Shown: positions 36,337-44,233, counted from the first letter of the stretch. The stretch is DNA of 64,000 nucleotides from Aldehydirespirator sp028819505 (GCA_965207755.1 OZ242297.1:3596001-3660000), one strand, 5' to 3'. Numbers and translations: made by a program. The notes: generated from the letters alone by a model not told the origin.

Positions 36337-37704
36337 ATGAGCGCGCTCGACGAGATCCGGAGCCGGGTGGAAGCCGACGGCGTGGAATTCATCTACGCCA
36401 TGTTCGTGGAGATGCACGGCAAGCCGTGCGCCAAGCTCGTGCCGGTCGGCGCCCTCGAGGGACTGATGAGCGACGGCGCCGGGTTCGCGGGCTTCGCGGC
36501 CGGCCCCATGGGCCAGGATCCCTCCAGCCCCGACATCCTGGCCCTTCCCGACCCGGCGTCGTACACACAGCTGCCGTGGCAGCCCAACGTGGCCGCCATG
36601 CAGTGCGACCCCACGGTGGAGGGCGAGCTGTGGCCGTACGCGCCGAGGGTGATCCTGCGCCGGGCGATGGAGGCCGCCGCCGAGCGCAACATCGTGTTCA
36701 AGTGCGGGGTCGAGGCCGAGTACTCGCTGGTGGTTCGCAACGACGACGGGTCCATCTCGGTGGCCGACGACCGCGACACCATGTCGCTGCCCTGCTACGA
36801 CGCCAAGGGCCTGACCCGGATGCTGCCCCACCTCACCGCGGTCTCGAAGAACCTCGACGCCATGGGCTGGGGCAACTACGCCAACGACCACGAGGACGCC
36901 AACGGCCAGTACGAGCAGAACTGGCAGTACTCCGACGCGCTGACAACCGCCGACCGGCTCATCCTGTTCCGGCTCATGGTTCACACCCTGGCCCAGCGCG
37001 ACGGCCGCTACGCCACGTTCATGCCCAAGCCCTTCGCCGACAAGACCGGCAACGGGCTGCACATCCACGCGAGCCTGTGGTCGGCCGACACCGACGAGCC
37101 GCTGTTCATCGGCGGGGGCGCCGGCGGCCCGGACACCAAGGGGCTGGGCCTGAGCGACACGGCCTACAAGTTCACCGCAGGGATCATCGACCACGCCTCG
37201 TCGCTGGTGGCGGTGCTGTGCCCGATCGTGAACTCCTACAAGCGCATGGGGGTGGGCGCGCCCACCTCGGGGGCCACCTGGGCGCCGGCCTACGCGGTGT
37301 ACGGGGGCAACAACCGCACCCAGATGATCCGGGTGCCCGAGCCCGACCGCATCGAGATCCGCCTGGGCGACGGCGCGGCCAACCCGTACCTCATGTTCGC
37401 GGCGACGCTGGCCTGCGGCCTCGACGGCATCGACCGCGGCCTCGACCCGGGCGAGCCCAACACCGACAACCTGTACACGCTGTCGGCCGAGGCGATCGCG
37501 GCCAAGGGCATCGAGGCCCTGCCGCCCACGCTGCTGCACGCCGCCGACCGGCTCGCCACCAACGACGTGATCGCCCGGGGCCTGGGCGACACGGCCGAGG
37601 GCCCCTACCGCGACTACTACGTGAAGGCGAAGCGCGAGGAGTTCCTGGCCCACCACCACGTCGTCACATCGGGCGAGGTCGACCAGTACCTCACCCTGTT
37701 CTGA
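36337..37704 (+). CDS. gmaS: Type III glutamine-synthetase-like enzyme, probable gamma-glutamylmethylamide synthetase
   Basis: 455 residues of the glutamine synthetase fold: KCGVEAEYSLV (metal Glu), DANGQYEQNW, FMPKPFADKTGNGLHIHASLW, NSYKRMGVGAPTSGATWAPAYAVYGGNNRTQMIRV and ANPYLMFAATLACGLDGI. This GlnT/GMAS subfamily couples ATP, glutamate and methylamine (or ammonia). The assignment to GMAS rests on its divergent pairing with mgsABC, which use its product; sequence alone cannot exclude an ordinary GlnT. Start ATG 36337 behind AGGGGG, with a TACTCT box further upstream; the frame is open to 36178 without similarity. No adenylylation-loop signature was evident. Confidence 0.82.
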   Translation: MSALDEIRSRVEADGVEFIYAMFVEMHGKPCAKLVPVGALEGLMSDGAGFAGFAAGPMGQDPSSPDILALPDPASYTQLPWQPNVAAMQCDPTVEGELWPYAPRVILRRAMEAAAERNIVFKCGVEAEYSLVVRNDDGSISVADDRDTMSLPCYDAKGLTRMLPHLTAVSKNLDAMGWGNYANDHEDANGQYEQNWQYSDALTTADRLILFRLMVHTLAQRDGRYATFMPKPFADKTGNGLHIHASLWSADTDEPLFIGGGAGGPDTKGLGLSDTAYKFTAGIIDHASSLVAVLCPIVNSYKRMGVGAPTSGATWAPAYAVYGGNNRTQMIRVPEPDRIEIRLGDGAANPYLMFAATLACGLDGIDRGLDPGEPNTDNLYTLSAEAIAAKGIEALPPTLLHAADRLATNDVIARGLGDTAEGPYRDYYVKAKREEFLAHHHVVTSGEVDQYLTLF

Positions 37705-37720
37705 GTCCCACCCCGGTTCG

Positions 37721-37726
37721 TAGGCT
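37721..37726 (+). promoter_or_regulatory. Leaderless-type -10 box of the thioesterase gene
   Basis: TAGGCT, 8 bases, then the second of two in-frame ATGs (37735); the first (37729) would leave only 2 bases. Confidence 0.5.
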
Positions 37727-37734
37727 CGATGCCG

Positions 37735-38217
37735 ATGGCTGACGGCGCGCCGTTGCGCATCTGGCGAGGCACCGTCCACGGCGAGTGGATCGACTACAAC
37801 GGCCACATGAGCGAGGGTTTCTACGGCGTCGTGTTCGGCATGGCCAGCGACGAGTACCTGATCCGGATGGGCTTCGACGAGCGCTACCGGACCGCGACCC
37901 GCGGAGCGTTCTACACGGTGGAGACCCACATCGTCTTCGTCGACGAGCTGGCCCCCGGCGCCGCTCTGGCGGTGGACACCACGGTCGCGGGGGCCGATCC
38001 CAAACGGGTACACCTCTTCCACGAACTGCGCCGTGCCGGCGACGGTGCCCTGGCCGCCACCCAGGAGTCGATGATGCTGCACGTCGACACCGGCATCGAC
38101 CGGGTGACTCCCATGGCCGGGGCGCTCTATGCGGTCCTGCGGGCCGACGCCGACGCCCACGCCGGCCTGCTCCCCGCAGGCGCAACCGGTCGAGCGATCC
38201 GAGCCGCCGGCACTTGA
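37735..38217 (+). CDS. Hot-dog thioesterase, betainyl-CoA thioesterase-like
   Basis: 160 residues, 4-hydroxybenzoyl-CoA-thioesterase fold with VHGEWIDYNGHMSEGFYGVVFGMASDEYL (catalytic Asp in DYNGHM), then YTVETHIVFVDELAPG and KRVHLFHELRRAGDGALAATQESMMLHVDT. The EWIDYNGHM / YTVETHI / ATQE..MLHVD combination is what I know from betainyl-CoA thioesterases of carnitine degradation, which release glycine betaine; that assignment is moderate. Supported by the neighbouring betaine/amine genes; no carnitine dehydrogenase or BKACE gene is in the window. Start at 37735 rather than 37729 from the promoter spacing. Confidence 0.72.
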   Translation: MADGAPLRIWRGTVHGEWIDYNGHMSEGFYGVVFGMASDEYLIRMGFDERYRTATRGAFYTVETHIVFVDELAPGAALAVDTTVAGADPKRVHLFHELRRAGDGALAATQESMMLHVDTGIDRVTPMAGALYAVLRADADAHAGLLPAGATGRAIRAAGT

Positions 38218-38240
38218 CCGCCGACGGGGCGCGAGCCTGT

Positions 38241-38294
38241 CTCCCGCTCCTGTCCGCTTGCGCTCACGGGCCGCTCGGGCCACGGCCTCGCCCG
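38241..38294. repeat. Dispersed intergenic repeat, copy 4
   Basis: CTCCCGCTCCTGTCCGCTT, then GCTCACGGGCCGCTCGGGCC and ACGGCCTCGC. It lies between the thioesterase gene and proC; the following 35 bases also resemble the tail of copy 2 (TCGCTCGCC..GGCTCGG). Confidence 0.8.
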
Positions 38295-38331
38295 TACACA
38301 CCCGGTTCGCTCGCCTGCCGGCTCGGCCACT

Positions 38332-38337
38332 TAGCAT
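38332..38337 (+). promoter_or_regulatory. Leaderless-type -10 box of proC
   Basis: TAGCAT, 7 bases, then the ATG at 38345. Confidence 0.5.
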
Positions 38338-38344
38338 GGCCGGC

Positions 38345-39133
38345 ATGGTCCGGTTGCAGGTGATCGGCGGCGGGAAGATGGGCGAGGCCCTGCTGCGGGG
38401 CCTGGTGTCCCGCGGCTGGGCCGATGCCGAAGAGCTCCACGTGGTGGAACCCGACCCGGCCCGGCAACGGGCGGTCTCGGCCGCAATACCCGGCGTGTCG
38501 ATCTCCACCGAACCCCTCTACGGGATCGGCGCCGTCATCGCAGTGAAGCCCGACGTGATGGCCGCGGTGCTGCCCGCGCTGGCCGCGGCGGCAACCGCAC
38601 GGGTGCTGTCCATCGCGGCAGGGGTGCGCACCGGCGCCATCGAGGCCGGCCTCCCGGCCGGAACCCCGGTAGTGCGGGCCATGCCCAACACGCCGGCGCT
38701 GGTCGGGGTAGGCGCATCTGCCATCGCCGGTGGATCGGCGGCCGGACCCGAAGACCTGGCATGGGCCCACGGCATCCTCGAGGCGGTGGGGACCGTGGCG
38801 GTGGTGGACGAGGCCGACCTCGACGCGGTGACCGGCCTGTCGGGCAGCGGCCCCGCCTACCTGTTCCGGCTGGCCGAGGCGCTGCGGGCCGCGGGCGTCG
38901 CCCGGGGCCTCGACTCCGGGATGGCCGATGCGCTGGTGCGCCAGACGCTGCTCGGGTCGGCCACCCTGCTGGCAGCCTCCGGCGATGATCCGGGCCGCCT
39001 GCGCGAGAACGTCACCTCGCCCGGAGGCACCACCGCCGCTGGCCTGGCCGTGCTCGACGAGGCCGGTTTCATGGACCTGATCGACCGGGTGGTCGAGGCA
39101 GCCACCCGCCGCTCACGCGAGCTGGGCCGATGA
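38345..39133 (+). CDS. proC: Pyrroline-5-carboxylate reductase
   Basis: Last step of proline synthesis (NADPH-dependent). The 262 residues have the Rossmann start VIGGGKMGEALLRG, AVKPDVMAAVLPAL, RAMPNTPALVGVGASAI, and the signature VTGLSGSGPAYLFRLAEALRAAGVARGL followed by NVTSPGGTTAAGLAVLDEAG. Start at ATG 38345 (TAGCAT 7 bases upstream), not the in-frame ATG three codons earlier that overlaps the promoter box. Its TGA overlaps the next gene's ATG. Confidence 0.95.
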   Translation: MVRLQVIGGGKMGEALLRGLVSRGWADAEELHVVEPDPARQRAVSAAIPGVSISTEPLYGIGAVIAVKPDVMAAVLPALAAAATARVLSIAAGVRTGAIEAGLPAGTPVVRAMPNTPALVGVGASAIAGGSAAGPEDLAWAHGILEAVGTVAVVDEADLDAVTGLSGSGPAYLFRLAEALRAAGVARGLDSGMADALVRQTLLGSATLLAASGDDPGRLRENVTSPGGTTAAGLAVLDEAGFMDLIDRVVEAATRRSRELGR

Positions 39134-40065
39134 AGCCCGGCGCGGGGCGCGGCTACGACACGATCTCGTTCCTGTCGGACTACGGCCACGGCGACGAGTT
39201 CGTCGGGGTGGTCCACTCGGTCATCGCGGCCATCGCGCCCCAGGCGCGGGTGGTGGACGTCACCCACGGCATCGCGCCCTGCAACGTGCGAGCCGGCGGG
39301 TTGGCGCTGGCCCGGGCCGCCCAGTACCTGCTGCCGGGCGTGGTTCTGGCTGTGGTCGACCCCGGGGTGGGCACCGATCGCCGGCCGGTGGCGGTGGAGG
39401 TGGGCGACGGTGCCTCGGTGCTGGTCGGACCGGACAACGGGCTGCTGGCCCCGGTGGTGGCCCTCGTCGGCGGGGCCGGGCGGGCGGTGGAGCTGGCCGA
39501 CGCCGGCTACCGGCTGGAGAAGCCCGGCGAGCTGGGCTCGACCTTCGACGGTCGTGACGTGTTCGCACCGGCGGCCGCCCACCTCTGCTGCGGCGTGCCG
39601 TTGGGCGATCTGGGGCCGGCCGTCGACGTGGCCACGCTGACTCCCGGAATGCTGCCGGTGAGCCGGCGCGACGGCGACGTCCTGGTGGCCGAGGTGCTGT
39701 GGGTGGACCGCTTCGGCAACTGCCAGCTCAACGTCGACCCGGCCGAAGCGGACGAGATGGCCGCCACCGGGGCTCTGCTGCAGGTGACGGTCGGAGAAGA
39801 CCTGCGGACGGCGGAGCGGGCCCGGGCCTATGCGGACGTGCCTCCGGGACGGGTCGGCCTCGTCACCGACTCGAGCGGGCTGGTGTCGCTGGCCCTGCCC
39901 CAACGCTCCGCGGCCGACGAGCTCGGGCTGCGCGAGGGATCCGAGGTGCGCCTCGCCGCCGCCGCGGCCGGCGACCGGCGGACAGGCGGCCCGACGGCGG
40001 TGACGCCGGTCGGGCTCAGCCCCCGGCCCACCGGACCGCAGGATCTCGAAGGAGGCCGGCTATGA
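39130..40065 (+). CDS. SAM hydroxide adenosyltransferase (SAM hydrolase, DUF62 family)
   Basis: 311 residues. Motifs: FLSDYGHGDEFVGVVHSVI, VVDVTHGIAP, VVDPGVGTDRRPVAVE, LVGPDNGLLAPV, STFDGRDVFAPAAAHL and a C-terminal VLWVDRFGNCQLNV, all characteristic of enzymes that split S-adenosylmethionine with water to adenosine and methionine (relatives: fluorinase, chlorinase). The fluorinase/chlorinase-specific insertion is not apparent. ATG overlaps the proC stop (ATGA); followed by an overlapping membrane microprotein. A role in controlling SAM levels is plausible in a methyl-metabolism genome but unproven. Confidence 0.9.
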   Translation: MKPGAGRGYDTISFLSDYGHGDEFVGVVHSVIAAIAPQARVVDVTHGIAPCNVRAGGLALARAAQYLLPGVVLAVVDPGVGTDRRPVAVEVGDGASVLVGPDNGLLAPVVALVGGAGRAVELADAGYRLEKPGELGSTFDGRDVFAPAAAHLCCGVPLGDLGPAVDVATLTPGMLPVSRRDGDVLVAEVLWVDRFGNCQLNVDPAEADEMAATGALLQVTVGEDLRTAERARAYADVPPGRVGLVTDSSGLVSLALPQRSAADELGLREGSEVRLAAAAAGDRRTGGPTAVTPVGLSPRPTGPQDLEGGRL

Positions 40066-40151
40066 GACCGGGGACCGCCATCGCCATCGTGGCGCTGCTC
40101 GCCATCATCGTCGTGGCCGGGGTGCTGCAGATCGTCTTCCTGGCCCGCTGA
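40062..40151 (+). CDS. 29-residue single-pass membrane microprotein
   Basis: Reads MRPGTAIAIVALLAIIVVAG..., one hydrophobic helix with a basic C-terminal end (LAR). AAGGAGG lies 6 bases before the ATG, which overlaps the SAM hydrolase stop (ATGA), so expression is coupled. Such a strong ribosome site argues for real translation. No homologue is recalled; it may anchor or modulate the enzyme encoded before it. Confidence 0.6.
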   Translation: MRPGTAIAIVALLAIIVVAGVLQIVFLAR

Positions 40152-40188
40152 CCCTCGCTCGGGCTGCCCGCGGGCCTTCGGGTAGCGA

Positions 40189-40194
40189 TAGCAT
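40189..40194 (+). promoter_or_regulatory. Leaderless-type -10 box of the haem operon
   Basis: TAGCAT, 8 bases, then the hemA ATG at 40203; no Shine-Dalgarno sequence. Confidence 0.55.
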
Positions 40195-40202
40195 CCGATT
40201 CG

Positions 40203-41462
40203 ATGTCGCTGGTAGTGGTCGGGTGCAATCACCGCGCCACGCCGCTCGGCCTGCTCGAGCGGATGACCGTCGCGCCCGACGACCTGCCCAAGGCCCTCCA
40301 CGACCTCGCCGCGGCCGAGCACCTCAGCGAATCGGTGCTGCTGTCCACCTGCAACCGCATCGAGGTCTACGCCTACGCCGAGCGGTTCCACGGTGGCTAC
40401 GCCGACGTCCGGGAGCTGCTGGCCCGGCATTCGGGCCTGCCGCCCGAGACGGTGGCCGACGAGCTGTACGCCCACCACGACGACGACGCGGTGCGGCACC
40501 TGTTCGCCGTGGCCGCCGGGCTCGACTCGGTGGTGGTGGGCGAGCACGAGGTGCTGGGCCAGGTCCGCGACGCCTGGCAGGCCGCCCGCACCGAGGGCAC
40601 CGTCGGCGCGGTGCTCGAGCCCCTGTTCCGCCGGGCGGTGGAGACGGGCAAGAGGGCCCGCACCGACACCGGCATCTCCCGTGGCATCGCCTCGCTCTCC
40701 CATGCCGCGGTGGCGCTGGCCGCCGAGCGTCTCGGGGGGCTGTCCGGACGGCGGGTGCTGGTGCTGGGCGCGGGCGAGGTGGCTGAGGGCACGCTCAAGT
40801 CCCTGGCCGACGCCGGCCCCGCCGACATAGCGGTGGCCAGCCGCACGCCGGAGCGGGCCATGGCGGCGGCTCAGCTCTGCGGCGGGTGGGCGGTGGCCCT
40901 GGCTGAGCTCGACTCCCCGCTGGTGGGCGCTGATGTGGCCATCACCACCACCGGCGCCACCGAGATAGTCCTCGATCACAGCGACATCGACGATGTGATG
41001 GCGCGGCGGGGCGGCGCGGAGCTGGTGATCATCGACGTGGCCGTGCCCCGCGACGTGGATCCCGCCGCCGGTGAGCTGCCCGGCGTGACGCTGCTCGACA
41101 TGGACGACCTGCGCGAATTCGTCGAGCACGAGCGGGCCGGCCGCCACGAGGACGTCGGTGCGGTTCGAGCCATCGTCGACGAGGAGGTGGAGCGCTACCT
41201 GGCTGAGGCGTCGGCCCGCGAGGTCGCACCCCTCATCGCGGCGCTGCGGGCGCGGGCCGACATTCTGAGCACGAGCGAGCTGGAGCGTCATGCATCGCGC
41301 CTCGCCGATCTCTCGCCCGCGCAGCGGGCCGCGGTCGAGTCGCTGCTGCACGGCGTGGTGAACAAGCTGCTCCACGAGCCGACGGTGAGGCTCAAGGACG
41401 CGGCCGGTCACGCCCGGGGGGACCGGCTCGCCGAAGCGCTGCGCGACCTGTTCCACCTTTAG
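40203..41462 (+). CDS. hemA: Glutamyl-tRNA reductase
   Basis: First step of C5-pathway tetrapyrrole synthesis: Glu-tRNA to glutamate-1-semialdehyde with NADPH. The 419 residues show VVVGCNHRATPLGLLERM, the catalytic Cys in LLSTCNRIEVYA, VVVGEHEVLGQVRDAWQ, the NADP-binding RVLVLGAGEVAEGTLK, and a C-terminal dimerisation helix. First gene of hemA-hemC-hemD-hemB-hemL-yceI, all within 6.3 kb with minimal gaps. Confidence 0.96.
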   Translation: MSLVVVGCNHRATPLGLLERMTVAPDDLPKALHDLAAAEHLSESVLLSTCNRIEVYAYAERFHGGYADVRELLARHSGLPPETVADELYAHHDDDAVRHLFAVAAGLDSVVVGEHEVLGQVRDAWQAARTEGTVGAVLEPLFRRAVETGKRARTDTGISRGIASLSHAAVALAAERLGGLSGRRVLVLGAGEVAEGTLKSLADAGPADIAVASRTPERAMAAAQLCGGWAVALAELDSPLVGADVAITTTGATEIVLDHSDIDDVMARRGGAELVIIDVAVPRDVDPAAGELPGVTLLDMDDLREFVEHERAGRHEDVGAVRAIVDEEVERYLAEASAREVAPLIAALRARADILSTSELERHASRLADLSPAQRAAVESLLHGVVNKLLHEPTVRLKDAAGHARGDRLAEALRDLFHL

Positions 41463-41472
41463 CCGCCGCTCC

Positions 41473-42408
41473 GTGACTCGCACCGTCTTGCGGGCCGCCA
41501 CCCGTGGCAGTGCCTTGGCCCGCCGGCAGACCAGCATCGTGGCCGGGCTGCTGGCCGAGGCCGGCGGGGTGGCAACCGAGCCGGTGGTGGTGTCCACTGC
41601 CGGTGACCGGCTGGCCGGCACCCCGATCCATGCCATGGGGGGCAAGGGAGTGTTCGTGAGGGAGGTGCAGGCCGCGGTGCTCGACGGGCGAGCCGATATC
41701 GCAGTGCACTCGGCCAAGGACTTGCCGTCGTCGACTCCTGAGGGCTTGGTGCTGGCCGCGGTGCCGAGGCGCGGCGACCCGCGGGACGCCCTGGTGGGCT
41801 GCCGGCTGGCCGGCTTGCCTGCCGGCGCGACGGTGGCCACGGGCTCGGTCAGGCGCAAGGCCCAGTTGGCCTGGACGCGACCCGACCTGGCCTTCGCCGA
41901 GTTGCGGGGCAACATCGCCACCCGGCTCGACAAGGCCGCCGCCTTCGACGCCATCGTCATGGCCGCGGCGGCTTTGCAGCGCCTGGGGCTCGAACCGGAC
42001 GTGGTCGACGTGCTCGAACCGGACGTCTTCGTGCCCCAGGTCGGGCAGGGCGCCATCGCGGTGGAGTGCCGGACCGATGACCGGGCCGTGCTCGAGGCAC
42101 TGCTCGCCGCCGAGCACCAGCCGAGCCGGCGGGCGGTCGACGCGGAGCGGGCCTTCCTGGCCGAACTGGGAGGCGACTGCGGCCTGCCCGCGGGCGCCCA
42201 TGCCACCATCGGCCCGACCGGCACCCTGGAGCTGACCGGACTGCTGGCGTCCGTCGACGGCCGGACCCTGCTGCGCGATACCCGCCCCGGCGCCGACCCC
42301 GCCACCCTGGGCCGAGCAATGGCCCGGCACCTGCTACACGACCTCGGCGGCAGCGAACTGTTGGCGGCCACCCCCACGATCTCGCGGCAGCCGGACTCCT
42401 CGACATGA
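41473..42408 (+). CDS. hemC: Porphobilinogen deaminase (hydroxymethylbilane synthase)
   Basis: Polymerises four porphobilinogens. 311 residues with RAATRGSALARRQTSIV, VHSAKDLPSSTPEGL (catalytic Asp), ATGSVRRKAQL, LRGNIATRLDK and VGQGAIAVECR. The dipyrromethane-cofactor Cys lies in LGGDCGLPAGAHA (family LEGGCQVPIGA). GTG start at 41473, 10 bases after hemA; no obvious ribosome site, so re-initiation from hemA is likely. Confidence 0.95.
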   Translation: MTRTVLRAATRGSALARRQTSIVAGLLAEAGGVATEPVVVSTAGDRLAGTPIHAMGGKGVFVREVQAAVLDGRADIAVHSAKDLPSSTPEGLVLAAVPRRGDPRDALVGCRLAGLPAGATVATGSVRRKAQLAWTRPDLAFAELRGNIATRLDKAAAFDAIVMAAAALQRLGLEPDVVDVLEPDVFVPQVGQGAIAVECRTDDRAVLEALLAAEHQPSRRAVDAERAFLAELGGDCGLPAGAHATIGPTGTLELTGLLASVDGRTLLRDTRPGADPATLGRAMARHLLHDLGGSELLAATPTISRQPDSST

Positions 42409-43199
42409 GCCCGCCGCCGGCACGGCCTCATGCACCCGAGCCGCTCGCCGGGCTGAGGATCGTGGTATGCCGGCCACGCCATCAGACCCAGCCGTTGGCC
42501 GACAGGCTGACCGCGTCCGGCGCCGAGGTGGTCAGCGCCCCGGTGATCGCCATCATCGATCCCGCCGACGGGGGCGCCGGACTGCAAGCCGCACTGGCCC
42601 GGCTGGAACGGGGGGACTGGCTGGTGGTGACCAGCCCGAACGGGGCCGAGCGGGCGGCCGCCGCCGGGCCGCTGGCGACCGGCGTCAACGTGGCCGCCAT
42701 CGGCCCGGGGACCGCCACCCGGGCCGCCGCGGTGGGACTGACCGTCCGGCTGGTGCCCGACCGATCGATCGCTGAGGGCTTGGTGCAGGCGTTCCCGCCG
42801 CCCGGCGCCGGGCGCAGCGGCAGCCTGGTGGTGTTGGCCCGGGCCGCGGTCGCCCGCCCGGTGCTGCCCGACAGCCTGCGGGACGCGGGCTGGGAGGTGC
42901 TGGACGTGGCCGCCTACCGCAACGTGGCCGCCCGCCTGACCGACGACCAGCGCCGGGCGGTGGCCGCCTCCGACGGTGTGGTGTTCACCTCGTCGTCGAC
43001 GGTCGCTCGTCTGGTGGACGAGGTCGGCGCCGACGCGGTCCCGCCGCTGGTGGCCTCCATAGGCCCGGCCACATCGGCCACCGCCGTCGCCCGCGGCCTC
43101 GAGGTCACCGTGGAGGCGTCCGAGCACACCATCGACGGCGTGGTGGCCGCTCTGGTCGGCCATGCCCGCCCGTGGTCGGCGCCCGACGCCGCTGGGTAG
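42405..43199 (+). CDS. hemD: Uroporphyrinogen-III synthase
   Basis: Cyclises hydroxymethylbilane with D-ring inversion. 264 residues in the two-lobed HemD fold: VCRPRHQTQPLADRLTASGAEVVSAPVIAI start, LVVTSPNGAERAA, AIGPGTATRAAAVGL, and a C-terminal lobe with GVVFTSSSTVARLVDEVG and ASIGPATSATAVARGLEVTVEA. ATG overlaps the hemC stop (ATGA). In some actinobacteria HemD is fused to a methyltransferase; here it is single. Confidence 0.9.
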   Translation: MSPPPARPHAPEPLAGLRIVVCRPRHQTQPLADRLTASGAEVVSAPVIAIIDPADGGAGLQAALARLERGDWLVVTSPNGAERAAAAGPLATGVNVAAIGPGTATRAAAVGLTVRLVPDRSIAEGLVQAFPPPGAGRSGSLVVLARAAVARPVLPDSLRDAGWEVLDVAAYRNVAARLTDDQRRAVAASDGVVFTSSSTVARLVDEVGADAVPPLVASIGPATSATAVARGLEVTVEASEHTIDGVVAALVGHARPWSAPDAAG

Positions 43200-43208
43200 C
43201 CTCGCAGG

Positions 43209-44189
43209 GTGAATTTCCCGCAGCGGCGCATGCGACGGCTGCGCCGGACCCCGGCCCTGCGACGGCTGGTGGCCGAGCACCGGCTCCACCCCGCCGACTT
43301 CATCGCGCCGTTGTTCGTGCGCGAGGGCATCGACGAGCCCCAGCCCATCGTCTCGATGCCGGGCCAGTTCCAGCACACGCGGCAGTCGCTGCGGGCCGAG
43401 GTCAAGGAGTTGCATTCCCTCGGAATCGGGGCGGTGGTGCTGTTCGGGGTTCCCGAGCACAAGGACCACACTGGGTCGGAGGCCTGGAACCCCGACGGGA
43501 TCGTGCAGGCAGCTCTGGCCGACCTGCGCTCCGACCTCGGCGACGACATCGTGTTGATCGCCGATCTGTGCATGGACGAGTACACCGACCACGGACACTG
43601 CGGGGTGCTCGACGGCCGGGGCGACGTCGAGAACGACGCCACTCTGGAGATCTACGCCCGCATCGCGCTGGCCCAAGCGGCCGCGGGGGCCGACGTCGTG
43701 GCGCCCTCGGGGATGATGGACGGCCAGGTCGGCGCCATCCGCGCCGCGCTCGACGGCTCGGGTTGCACCGAGACCGCCATCCTCGCCTACTCGGCCAAGT
43801 ACGCCACTGCCCTGTACGGGCCGTTCCGCGACGCGGTGGACGTGACCATCGCCGGCGGGGGCGACCGCCGGACCTACCAGCAGGACGTGGCCGGCGCCCG
43901 CGAGGCCCTCGAGGAGATCCGCCTCGACCTGGCCGAGGGCGCCGACATGGTGATGGTGAAGCCGGCTCTGGCCTTCCTGGATGTGATCTCGGAGGCCCGC
44001 CGCTCCTTCGATGTGCCGCTGGCCGCCTACCACGTGTCGGGCGAGTACTCCATGGTGTGCGCCGCGGCCGAGCGGGGCTGGCTCGACGGCGACGCCGTGG
44101 CCCGCGAGCACGTGCTCGCCATCCGCCGCGCCGGCGCCGACGTGGTGCTCACCTACTTCGCCCGCCGCCTGGCCGAGGCCCTGCAATGA
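43209..44189 (+). CDS. hemB: Porphobilinogen synthase (delta-aminolevulinate dehydratase)
   Basis: Condenses two aminolevulinates. 326 residues: FPQRRMRRLRRTPALRRLV start, DFIAPLFVREG, SLGIGAVVLFGVPEHKD, active-site lysines in SAKYATALYGPFRDAVD and MVMVKPALAFLDVI. The metal-site loop reads DLCMDEYTDHGHCG, i.e. Cys-Asp-Cys where the zinc enzymes have three Cys. GTG start at 43209; a TAGCCT box 6 bases upstream overlaps the hemD stop and could be an internal promoter. Confidence 0.95.
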   Translation: MNFPQRRMRRLRRTPALRRLVAEHRLHPADFIAPLFVREGIDEPQPIVSMPGQFQHTRQSLRAEVKELHSLGIGAVVLFGVPEHKDHTGSEAWNPDGIVQAALADLRSDLGDDIVLIADLCMDEYTDHGHCGVLDGRGDVENDATLEIYARIALAQAAAGADVVAPSGMMDGQVGAIRAALDGSGCTETAILAYSAKYATALYGPFRDAVDVTIAGGGDRRTYQQDVAGAREALEEIRLDLAEGADMVMVKPALAFLDVISEARRSFDVPLAAYHVSGEYSMVCAAAERGWLDGDAVAREHVLAIRRAGADVVLTYFARRLAEALQ

Positions 44190-44233
44190 GCGACGCGGAA
44201 CACGACGCCGACACCGACGAGGCGCTGTCTTGA
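44186..44233 (+). CDS. 15-codon acidic ORF bridging hemB and hemL
   Basis: MSDAEHDADTDEALS; ATG overlaps the hemB stop (ATGA) and its TGA overlaps the TTG proposed as hemL start. It probably serves termination-reinitiation between hemB and hemL rather than making a functional peptide. Confidence 0.4.
   Translation: MSDAEHDADTDEALS

Noticed and set aside
39130..40065. Fluorinase or chlorinase
   Set aside because: Motifs fit the general SAM hydroxide adenosyltransferase; the characteristic halogenase loop insertion and biosynthetic context are not seen.
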